NCBI GenBank assembly: GCA_030605285.1
Contig: JAUWIQ010000185.1
Span: forward strand, 1 to 5,167
DNA from: Planctomycetota bacterium
GTDB lineage: Bacteria > Planctomycetota > Planctomycetia > Pirellulales > UBA7805
Direction of reading: 5' to 3'
DNA: 5,167 nucleotides
This document shows, piece after piece, positions 1 through 5,167 of the stretch. The position numbers and the translations under genes were made by a program. The notes under the pieces were generated by a model. That model saw nothing but the letters and a program-made list of their open reading frames with translations. It did not search any database and had not been told where the DNA came from. Numbering within the stretch: the first letter of the stretch is position 1; the number at the start of each line of letters is the position of its first letter.

Positions 1-46
1 GACAGCAATCTAACAATTGACCGTGGGGCTGGCGGTGTCTGCTGAA

Positions 47-250
47 TTGGAGTTTTTCCAAAATGGGCACCATTGCTTGTGCCTAAATTCATTTTTTTAG
101 GCGATTCACGCCTGCCTGCTAGTCCACGAGCCGATAATCCCGGGTGGGGCGGCTGGACAGAAGTACCCCAAAAGGTCATAAACGAGCGTTTGTGGGTGGG
201 CCGCAGTACAAGCCTTGGGCCGAGATGCCGCAGGCCATCAGGCCCTTTGT
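47..250 (+). promoter_or_regulatory. Structured leader upstream of rpsT (candidate)
   Basis: No gene is recognisable in 1-279, but the stretch is rich in potential stem-loops. Seen directly: 47-51 pairs with 57-61. 64-70 pairs with 79-85 (7 bp, one G-U). 81-87 pairs perfectly with 96-102. 99-103 pairs with 109-113. A bulged stem joins 122-126 to 154-158 and 130-133 to 150-153. 176-183 pairs with 188-195 around the loop GAGC, with G-U pairs. 217-221 pairs with 241-245, with an outer 208-211/247-250 pairing. The second, third and fourth stems share bases, so they cannot all form together. The last stem ends about 30 nt before the rpsT start codon. S20 is known to be controlled at translation in E. 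coli, so an mRNA leader role is plausible, but this is inference. There is no U-tract after any stem. No convincing promoter was found; a TTGACC at 17-22 lacks a good -10 partner. It could instead be a small RNA gene, or chance pairing. Confidence 0.35.
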
Positions 251-279
251 AAGCAAGCAAATTTTATTACAAACAAATC

Positions 280-552
280 ATGCCTAATACCAAGAGTGCT
301 GAAAAACGTCTGCGGCAAAATAAAAAACGCAGGCAGCGCAATAAAACAATCAAGACTTCACTGCGGGGCCATTTGCGCAAGGTCCAGAGCGCTGTCACGG
401 AGGGGAACGTGGAGTCCGGCGAGATCGCTTTTCAAGATGTCGTGAAAAAGCTCGATCAAGCGGCATCCAAAAAGATAATTCGCGCGAATAAGGCGGCCCG
501 TCTCAAGTCGAGGATGTCCTCCAAACTCAAGGCGCTAAAATCGGGGAGCTGA
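280..552 (+). CDS. rpsT: 30S ribosomal protein S20
   Basis: Encodes S20, a small basic protein that binds 16S rRNA early in assembly of the 30S subunit. The 90-residue product has the usual family length. It begins with the typical MPNTKSAEKRLRQNKKRRQRN-like basic N-terminus (residues 1-21) and carries the conserved C-terminal NKAARLKSRMSSKL segment at 70-83. Lys and Arg are abundant and the whole chain should be helical, as in the family. The ATG at 280 is chosen because it gives exactly the family N-terminus. There is no clear Shine-Dalgarno sequence; the bases before the start are AT-rich (about 260-279). The gene stands alone, preceded by a hairpin-rich leader and converging on mcsB. Identification is secure; the absence of an SD suggests initiation that depends on leader structure or an unstructured A/U-rich start, which is inference. 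Confidence 0.97.
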   Translation: MPNTKSAEKRLRQNKKRRQRNKTIKTSLRGHLRKVQSAVTEGNVESGEIAFQDVVKKLDQAASKKIIRANKAARLKSRMSSKLKALKSGS

Positions 553-581
553 TCGGCGCTTGTCCCTCGTTCTGCTCGGGA

Positions 582-609
582 CTTCAGACAGCATCTTCAG
601 ACAGCATCT
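582..609. repeat. 13-bp tandem duplication between rpsT and mcsB
   Basis: Two exact head-to-tail copies of the 13-mer TTCAGACAGCATC occupy 583-595 and 596-608, with one further matching base on each side (period 13 over 28 nt). It lies in the 122-nt gap (553-674) between the convergent rpsT and mcsB genes. A 5-bp inverted repeat (562-566 with 578-582) sits just before it. No run of T follows on either strand, so the gap has no obvious intrinsic terminator. The simplest reading is a slippage duplication in noncoding DNA. Confidence 0.85.
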
Positions 610-674
610 GCAAGCCTACAAAGCCCGTCGGCATCGAAAGCCTTCGTTTTAGCGCACTTCAAGTGACAATCGCA

Positions 675-1754
675 TCAGTTTGACTCGTGTTGCCCGCGGG
701 CGTCATCGCGACTAAGGTGCTGCCGCAGGAATGTCGCCCGGGCCACATTGCGGTCGGCCGTGTTCAACTCCATGCCACTGACTTTTTGCAAATGAGCTGG
801 CTGGGTTTGAATGAACAATTCGTTGACCTGCCCCATCGCCAAATCCGCCAGCAAGCCCAACTCAACACCCATGCGGATACTCGACAGCAAATGCATCGTC
901 TCCTCGCTACTTATTGTCTGGGCTGTGGAGAGAATCCCGTAAGCACGACTAACCCGGTCATGTAGATTCTCGTGGCTTTCTCGTTGCAGAAAATCACGAG
1001 CCCGCCGTTCGTAATCGATAAGCACCGGCACCACGTCGCCAACCTGCTTGATCAATTCTTCCTCACTTTTCCCGAGTGTGATCTGGTTGCTGATCTGGTA
1101 AAAGTCGCCCATCGCCTGCGATCCTTCACCGTACAGACCGCGGACTGCCAAGCTTATCTTATGGAGACTGCGAAAAACCTTCTCAATCTGCTGCGTTATC
1201 ACCAGGGCCGGGAGATGCAACATTACACTCACCCGGATCCCCGTTCCCACATTAGTCGGGCACGCCGTCAGGTAACCCAATCGTAAGTCGAAAGCATACG
1301 CAATTTTTTCTTCAAGGCGATCATCGATACGGCTTATTATGTCCCAAGCGGCTTCAAGATCGAATCCACTATGCATTACCTGGATGCGCAGATGATCTTC
1401 CTCGTTGATCATCAGGCTTACCCGCTCGCCCGCATCTATCGCGACCCCACGGGCCCCCTCGCTATCTGCGTGTTCGCGACTAATCAGTTGGCGTTCCACC
1501 AGAAACTGCCGGTCGAGACCATCTAATTCGTTCACGTCCAGATACGAGAGGCCCGTTCCTTGATTTGTATCAAGTACATTCTTGCGCAACGATTTCTCGA
1601 TTTCAGATCGATCTAATTCCGTTGCCTTACTGGCAAACGGATAATCGGCCAAATTGCGAGCCAAGCGAATCCTGCTGCTGACAACGATGTCCGATTCGGG
1701 GCCAACGCCCTTGAGCCACTCGCCACTTTTACCTGCCAGTTTATCGAGATTCAC
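675..1754 (-). CDS. mcsB: Protein arginine kinase McsB
   Basis: ATP:guanido phosphotransferase-family kinase that phosphorylates arginine side chains of proteins; in Bacillus the mark directs substrates to the ClpCP protease. The product is 359 residues, close to the roughly 360 of Bacillus McsB. Visible motifs in order: GPESDIVVSSRIRLARN (18-34, nucleotide-binding arginines R28, R30, R33), NEEDH (117-121, active-site acidic residues), CPTNVGTG (165-172, containing the conserved active-site Cys165), RVSVMLHLPAL (174-184) and RGLYGEGS (205-212, containing the second catalytic Glu, E210). A C-terminal helical domain follows. The segment matching the phosphoarginine-binding RDxxRA motif reads RNVARA at 335-340, with Asn in place of Asp. 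The GTG at 1754 is chosen because it yields the family N-terminus just before GPESD and has a GGAG 10 nt upstream. It lies 5 nt after the mcsA stop, so the two are surely co-transcribed. No ctsR or clpC is adjacent. Confidence 0.95.
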   Translation of the reverse strand: MNLDKLAGKSGEWLKGVGPESDIVVSSRIRLARNLADYPFASKATELDRSEIEKSLRKNVLDTNQGTGLSYLDVNELDGLDRQFLVERQLISREHADSEGARGVAIDAGERVSLMINEEDHLRIQVMHSGFDLEAAWDIISRIDDRLEEKIAYAFDLRLGYLTACPTNVGTGIRVSVMLHLPALVITQQIEKVFRSLHKISLAVRGLYGEGSQAMGDFYQISNQITLGKSEEELIKQVGDVVPVLIDYERRARDFLQRESHENLHDRVSRAYGILSTAQTISSEETMHLLSSIRMGVELGLLADLAMGQVNELFIQTQPAHLQKVSGMELNTADRNVARATFLRQHLSRDDARGQHESN

Positions 1755-1759
1755 CTGAA

Positions 1760-2272
1760 CTAATCTCCGCTCGCTTCGTTCTCAATATGGCGAATTTCAT
1801 CCCGCAACTCTGAGGCCCGCTCATATTGCTCTTGGGATACCGCATCCTTCATCTCTCGCCTTAGTCGAATCATCTCCGTCTGCCGTGCGCTGACACTCGC
1901 CGAACGTTTCGGACACTTGCCAACATGATCGGTTTCCCCATGGATATTCAAAAGCAATTGCTCTAGTTCGGATGCAAAACAGGTGTAGTCGTGGGGACAT
2001 CCAAAGCGTCCCTGATTGCGAAACTCAAAGAATGTGATACCACAAACTGGACAGGACTGCTGGTCCAACCGGGACAGGTCTTCGGCGGTTTGACCTACCG
2101 TCAACTGGTGTGCAAGCACGCCTGCCAAATTCGGCGAGGGCATCGGGTTTTCATCGCTATGATGCAAATAAGCATGGGCATGATCTTCGCAAAGATGCAG
2201 CTCCTGGGGCTTGCCCGCAGCTAACTCTGTAATATGAAACGTTGCGGTCTTTTCACACTCTTGGCACTTCAT
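1760..2272 (-). CDS. mcsA: McsA-like zinc-binding activator of McsB, UVR domain
   Basis: Likely partner and activator of the McsB arginine kinase, as McsA is in Bacillus. The 170-residue product shows an N-terminal zinc site (C3-x2-C6 and C28-x2-H31). A second site follows, with CPVCG at 74-78 and a GCPHDY motif at 91-96. A His/Cys-rich stretch (H111, H116, C120, then PKR) comes next. A C-terminal UVR (UvrB/UvrC) helical hairpin spans about 134-164, with the QYERASELRDEI core at 149-160. This is the McsA domain order. The ATG at 2272 is chosen because MKCQEC is the usual family start. The frame stays open upstream to a GTG at 2407, but that adds 45 hydrophobic residues foreign to the family and overlaps a promoter-like TATAAT. 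No strong SD precedes the ATG. Compared with the four-Cys fingers of Bacillus McsA, one ligand in each site looks replaced (C to H31, C to D95 or H94). Confidence 0.9.
   Translation of the reverse strand: MKCQECEKTATFHITELAAGKPQELHLCEDHAHAYLHHSDENPMPSPNLAGVLAHQLTVGQTAEDLSRLDQQSCPVCGITFFEFRNQGRFGCPHDYTCFASELEQLLLNIHGETDHVGKCPKRSASVSARQTEMIRLRREMKDAVSQEQYERASELRDEIRHIENEASGD
1765..1768 (-). promoter_or_regulatory. Ribosome binding site of mcsB
   Basis: On the minus strand GGAG lies within the last sense codons of mcsA, with a 10-nt spacer before the mcsB GTG at 1754. It supports the GTG as the true start and implies that ribosomes finishing mcsA are well placed to start mcsB (translational coupling, inferred). 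Confidence 0.55.
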
Positions 2273-2405
2273 GATCTTCAGCGATAACCAAAGGGGTTGC
2301 GATAATAGAAAAAATGGTGCCGCAGGCGCTTCAGAAGCTTCAACCAAAATCCACAAATCTGCAATAAGCAACCAAAGCCTGAGAACGGTCCCAGTCGCCC
2401 AATTC

Positions 2406-2433
2406 ATTATAGATCGCCCGTCACGAAAACGAA
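2406..2433 (-). promoter_or_regulatory. Candidate promoter of mcsA-mcsB
   Basis: The minus strand reads a perfect TATAAT at 2411-2406. The best -35 partner is poor: TTCGTT at 2433-2428 with a 16-nt spacer. It faces mcsA and would give a 5' leader of roughly 125 nt before the ATG at 2272. If used, it also rules out the upstream GTG at 2407 as a start, since that codon lies inside the -10 box. Confidence 0.4.
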
Positions 2434-2619
2434 CGCCTGGGGACCCAGCAACAGATCATCAGCGACACAAAGGACTTAAAACCGTAACCTAATGGCCAAC
2501 ACCGACTTGACAACAGGATTCTAACACCAGATTGGGGGCTGTCAATATCGACAAGCGATCGAGCGCTTCTGCTATGGGACATCGCAGACACGGTCAAATC
2601 CGGATGTTCTTTCCAGACT

Positions 2620-2648
2620 TTTACAATTAGGATCACGATGCCTAGGAT
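2620..2648 (+). promoter_or_regulatory. Candidate promoter of trpE
   Basis: TTTACA (2620-2625, five of six to the -35 consensus) is separated by exactly 17 nt from TAGGAT (2643-2648, four of six to the -10 consensus). It faces trpE and would leave a leader of roughly 118 nt. A nearby GATAAT at 2657-2662 is an alternative -10, but without a good -35. Confidence 0.35.
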
Positions 2649-2772
2649 GGACAGAGGATAATTTGCCAAAATTCCATTGGCTCTCCGTGTTCGGTAAGGG
2701 ATTGTGGTATGGATAGCGTGGCTACAGGCAGGGCGCCAGTCCAACACAGACACCCTGAAAACAATTAGAACA

Positions 2773-4293
2773 ATGCAATACCTTCCGGATTTTGAAACGT
2801 TTTCCAACGCGGCACGGGATGTTGATCTGGTGCCGGTGTACCGCCGATTGGTCAGTGACTCGCTTACACCAGTTACCGCCTTCCATAAGATCGACACGGG
2901 CGGTTGTTCCTGCCTCTTCGAGAGTGTCATCGGTGGTGAACGCGTTGGTCGCTATAGCTTCTTAGCGGCTGAGCCATACATGCTTCTCGAAGCATTTCAT
3001 GATCAAGTCAACGTCACTACCTCGGCAGGCTGTGAAGAGTTTCAGTCAGATGATCCGCTGGCGGAACTTGAACGCCTTGTACGTGGTGTAAGTGCAGCAA
3101 CTCTCGAAGACCTACCACCGTTTACCAGCGGTGCAGTAGGTTATGCCGGCTATGACGTTGTCCGCTATAGCGAGAATTTATCCAATGCTCCGGATGATGA
3201 TCGCCACCTTCCAGATCTTTCTTTTTCATTCTATGACCAGATGGTGGTCTTCGACCACATTACGAAAACGATCGTAGTGGTAGCCATGGCACACGTCACA
3301 CAAGGTGATTTGGAAACTGCTTACGACGATGCGTGTCAACGTGTCGACGCGCTGGTCGACCAGCTATCCGAAGAAAAAGAGCCTCTCCAGATGGCCGATA
3401 TCGACACGAGTGGCGAAGTCCGCGTTTCTTATCATTCCAATTTTCAGCGCAATGATTTCGAGAATGCGGTACGAAAGTGTGTTGATTATATTCGAGCAGG
3501 TGACATTTTTCAGGTTGTGATCAGTCAGCGACTTGATTTGCCAATCACCGCACACCCGTTCGAAATTTACCGCACACTGCGAGTCGTCAATCCGAGCCCT
3601 TTTATGTTTTATATGCGATCTTCCCATGCCGTCCTGGTGGGAAGTTCGCCCGAGGTAATGGTTCGTGTCGAGGGTGGTACCGTCACCGTTCGGCCCTTGG
3701 CAGGGACCCGGCAACGTGGAATTACCGAAGAAGAGGACCAGCGATTGGCTGCCGATCTTCTTGCCGACCCCAAAGAGCTTGCTGAACACGTAATGCTTGT
3801 GGACCTGGGACGAAACGATGTGGGCCGTATTGCCCGTTACCGTTCGGTAACACTCAGCGACACCATGACCATCGAGCGATACAGCCATGTAATGCACATC
3901 ACTTCAAATGTCAGCGGGGAACTCCAGGAAGGCAAAACCGCCTTCGACGCCCTACGAGCCTGCCTGCCAGCGGGTACGGTATCCGGGGCCCCCAAGGTCC
4001 GCGCGATGGAAATCATCGATGAAATCGAACCCCATCGCCGCGGGCCGTATGCTGGAGCGGTTGGCTACGTCGATTTTGGTGGCAATATGGATACCTGCAT
4101 CGCGCTGCGAACTCTCATCGTTAAAGAAGGCCGCGCCTATGTGCAGGCAGGCGCAGGCATTGTCGCTGATAGCGTGCCAAAAAATGAATATCAAGAAACA
4201 TTGAACAAGGCGCGCGGATTATTAAAGGCGATCGAGATCACCGAACAGCGGGAAGCCGAAAGGCGGCAAGCCGCACCCAGCGCGGAGGCATAG
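2773..4293 (+). CDS. trpE: Anthranilate synthase component I
   Basis: Chorismate-binding subunit that, with the glutamine amidotransferase TrpG, makes anthranilate from chorismate in the first committed step of tryptophan synthesis. The product is 506 residues, normal for TrpE. An N-terminal domain carries a tryptophan-feedback-site-like LFES (48-51). The chorismate-binding domain follows: NPSPFMFYM (273-281), GSSPEV (290-295), RPLAGTRQRG (307-316), a conserved Glu at 338, LVDLGRND (342-349), the HVMHI histidines (H372, H375), PAGTVSGAPKVRAM (399-412), GPYAGAVGY (424-432) and AGAGIVADS (459-467). LFES and PSPFMFY favour TrpE over PabB or menaquinone/siderophore isochorismate synthases. The ATG at 2773 is chosen because MQYLPDFETF matches the family N-terminus; a GTG at 2704 in the same frame would add 23 unrelated residues. 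No strong SD is visible. No trpG lies downstream; the next gene converges, so TrpG must be encoded elsewhere. Confidence 0.95.
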   Translation: MQYLPDFETFSNAARDVDLVPVYRRLVSDSLTPVTAFHKIDTGGCSCLFESVIGGERVGRYSFLAAEPYMLLEAFHDQVNVTTSAGCEEFQSDDPLAELERLVRGVSAATLEDLPPFTSGAVGYAGYDVVRYSENLSNAPDDDRHLPDLSFSFYDQMVVFDHITKTIVVVAMAHVTQGDLETAYDDACQRVDALVDQLSEEKEPLQMADIDTSGEVRVSYHSNFQRNDFENAVRKCVDYIRAGDIFQVVISQRLDLPITAHPFEIYRTLRVVNPSPFMFYMRSSHAVLVGSSPEVMVRVEGGTVTVRPLAGTRQRGITEEEDQRLAADLLADPKELAEHVMLVDLGRNDVGRIARYRSVTLSDTMTIERYSHVMHITSNVSGELQEGKTAFDALRACLPAGTVSGAPKVRAMEIIDEIEPHRRGPYAGAVGYVDFGGNMDTCIALRTLIVKEGRAYVQAGAGIVADSVPKNEYQETLNKARGLLKAIEITEQREAERRQAAPSAEA

Positions 4294-4342
4294 CGGGCAA
4301 CTCAATGGCTACCCGCGTTTCTGCCTGCGGTATCACCAAATT

Positions 4343-5167
4343 CTATTTCTCTCCCGCAAGTGCTTCCCGAGCGGCCTGAATCGTGGTGTCGATATCCTCG
4401 TCCGTATGCGCTGCAGAAACGAAAAGTGCCTCATATTGGCTGCAGGGCAGATAAATTCCACGATCGAGCATTGCCTGAAAGTACTGTGCAAATCGCTGCG
4501 TGTCGCATTTTTCAGCGACCGACCAGTCGGTCACCCTTTCGGGGCTGAAGAAGAGGGTCATCATGCTGCCGATACGAGCCACCGAGTGCGGTATTTCACC
4601 CGCCGCCTCACTCAGACCCGCTGCCAACCGGGACCCCAATTTTTCAAGGCGATCATAACCTGCCGAGGTCGCCAACTGTTTGAGTGTTGCGATGCCGGCT
4701 GCCGTGGCCAACGGATTGCCACTCAGTGTTCCCGCCTGAAAAACACTTCCGGCGGGTAAGACATGGTCCATCACCTCCGCCCGCCCTCCATAGGCACCCA
4801 CCGGCAGACCCCCACCCACAATTTTTCCCAAGGTCGTCAGATCGGGGGTGACCTCCTGCAACGATTGAGCACCACCGTAGGCGACGCGGAAACCGGTCAT
4901 GACTTCGTCATAGATCAAAAGCGCAGCATGTTCCCGAGTCTGCTGTTGAAGTTCCCTCAGAAACGGCTCACTAGGGAGCACGCAACCCATATTGCCAACG
5001 ACCGGTTCGACAATCACCGCCGCAATCTGCGCTCCCTGAGCTGCGAACACCTCGGCAAGCCCTGCAACGTCGTTGTACGCAAGTACGAGGGTGTCGGCCG
5101 CTGCACCCGGCGTGATACCGGGTGAATTGGGAACCGCGAAGGTTGCCGCACTGCTACCGGCTGCCAC
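4343..5167 (-). CDS. hemL: Glutamate-1-semialdehyde 2,1-aminomutase (C-terminal part)
   Basis: PLP-dependent enzyme that converts glutamate-1-semialdehyde to 5-aminolevulinate in the C5 route to haem and other tetrapyrroles, in the cytoplasm. The last 274 codons are present. The start lies beyond the right edge, and about 150-160 N-terminal residues are missing by comparison with family length. The GTG at 5167 is almost certainly an internal Val codon. Visible motifs (numbered from the edge): VPNSPG (12-17), EPVVGNMG (54-61), YDEVMTGFR (86-94, Asp87 for the PLP ring nitrogen), the PLP-lysine motif LGKIVGGGLPVGAYGG (113-128, Lys115), GTLSGNPLATAAG (146-158) and the C-terminal YLPCSQYEALFVS (239-251). 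The spacing of M90 and K115 fits Met248 and Lys273 of Synechococcus HemL, the former being the residue altered in gabaculine-resistant enzyme. It converges with trpE across 49 nt. Confidence 0.95.
   Translation of the reverse strand: MAAGSSAATFAVPNSPGITPGAAADTLVLAYNDVAGLAEVFAAQGAQIAAVIVEPVVGNMGCVLPSEPFLRELQQQTREHAALLIYDEVMTGFRVAYGGAQSLQEVTPDLTTLGKIVGGGLPVGAYGGRAEVMDHVLPAGSVFQAGTLSGNPLATAAGIATLKQLATSAGYDRLEKLGSRLAAGLSEAAGEIPHSVARIGSMMTLFFSPERVTDWSVAEKCDTQRFAQYFQAMLDRGIYLPCSQYEALFVSAAHTDEDIDTTIQAAREALAGEK

Larger units (their letters stand above)
2273..2772. other. Divergent intergenic region between mcsA and trpE
   Basis: About 500 nt without a recognisable gene, between divergently transcribed mcsA and trpE. 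It contains one promoter candidate for each direction (entered separately). Small inverted repeats are also present: 2540-2543 with 2550-2553, 2553-2557 with 2564-2568, 2719-2722 with 2735-2738, and 2729-2733 with 2753-2757. Short open frames before trpE (2574, 2638 and 2709 starts) contain no Trp codons, so there is no sign of a trp leader peptide. No T-box consensus was seen. Confidence 0.7.

Noticed and set aside
1..279. Search for tRNA, tmRNA, SRP RNA or a T-box in the left noncoding stretch
   Set aside because: No acceptor/T-arm pattern, tag-peptide region, SRP core or T-box consensus was recognisable on either strand.
215..445. 76-codon plus-strand frame overlapping rpsT
   Set aside because: It is out of frame with the certain S20 gene and resembles no protein family.
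562..665. Short inverted repeats after rpsT (562-566 with 578-582; CGAA/TTCG before TTTT near 635-650; palindrome at 655-665)
   Set aside because: Stems are 4-5 bp with poor GC content or no adjacent T-tract, so none qualifies as a terminator for rpsT or mcsB.
2592..2598. GGTCAAA, matching one half of a CtsR operator
   Set aside because: CtsR sites need two tandem heptads at fixed spacing; the second is absent. A lone 7-mer is expected by chance.
2574..2768. Short open frames before trpE as a possible tryptophan leader peptide
   Set aside because: Frames starting at 2574, 2638 and 2709 contain no Trp codons. The two Trp codons near 2710-2721 are in frame with trpE and not in a separate peptide.
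2421..2930. 169-codon open frame on the minus strand across the trpE start
   Set aside because: It lies antisense to the first 158 nt of trpE, has no recognisable domain and an Arg/Ser-rich composition, and the rest falls in intergenic DNA.
3364..3897. 177-codon open frame on the minus strand inside trpE
   Set aside because: It is fully antisense to conserved TrpE motifs and has no recognisable domain.
4293..4320. GCGGG / CCCGC inverted repeat (4293-4297 with 4312-4316) after the trpE stop, followed by GTTTCT
   Set aside because: The stem is only 5 bp with a 14-nt loop, and the T run is weak on both strands. It is too weak to call a terminator, although the convergent position is suitable.

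Overview
This window looks like ordinary chromosomal DNA from a free-living bacterium, most likely a planctomycete (Planctomycetota). That assignment is inference from protein content. An McsA/McsB arginine-phosphorylation pair occurs outside a Firmicutes-style ctsR-mcsA-mcsB-clpC operon, the McsA second zinc finger has a GCPHDY form, SD motifs are weak, and base composition is moderate. No mobile element, CRISPR array, tRNA or rRNA gene was seen.

Layout, left to right. Positions 1-279 carry no recognisable gene. They hold a dense series of potential hairpins, the first ones mutually exclusive, ahead of rpsT (ribosomal protein S20, + strand, 280-552). A 122-nt convergent gap with a 13-bp tandem duplication separates rpsT from the two-gene mcsA-mcsB operon on the - strand. 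mcsA (2272 to 1760) is followed after 5 nt by mcsB (1754 to 675, GTG start). A 500-nt divergent intergenic region (2273-2772) then holds a perfect TATAAT box facing mcsA and a sigma70-like candidate facing trpE. trpE (anthranilate synthase component I, + strand, 2773-4293) is complete. It converges, with a 49-nt gap, on hemL (glutamate-1-semialdehyde aminomutase, - strand), which is cut by the right edge so that only its C-terminal 274 residues are present.

Functionally these are housekeeping genes for translation, protein quality control, tryptophan synthesis and tetrapyrrole synthesis. Only mcsA and mcsB clearly work together: McsB phosphorylates arginines on proteins, and in Bacillus McsA activates it, marking substrates for ClpCP. 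Here neither ctsR nor clpC lies beside them.

I did not find a new multi-gene system. The best leads are the competing-hairpin ladder upstream of rpsT, a D-to-N change in the McsB segment that corresponds to the phosphoarginine-binding RDxxRA motif, and the zinc-ligand swaps in McsA.
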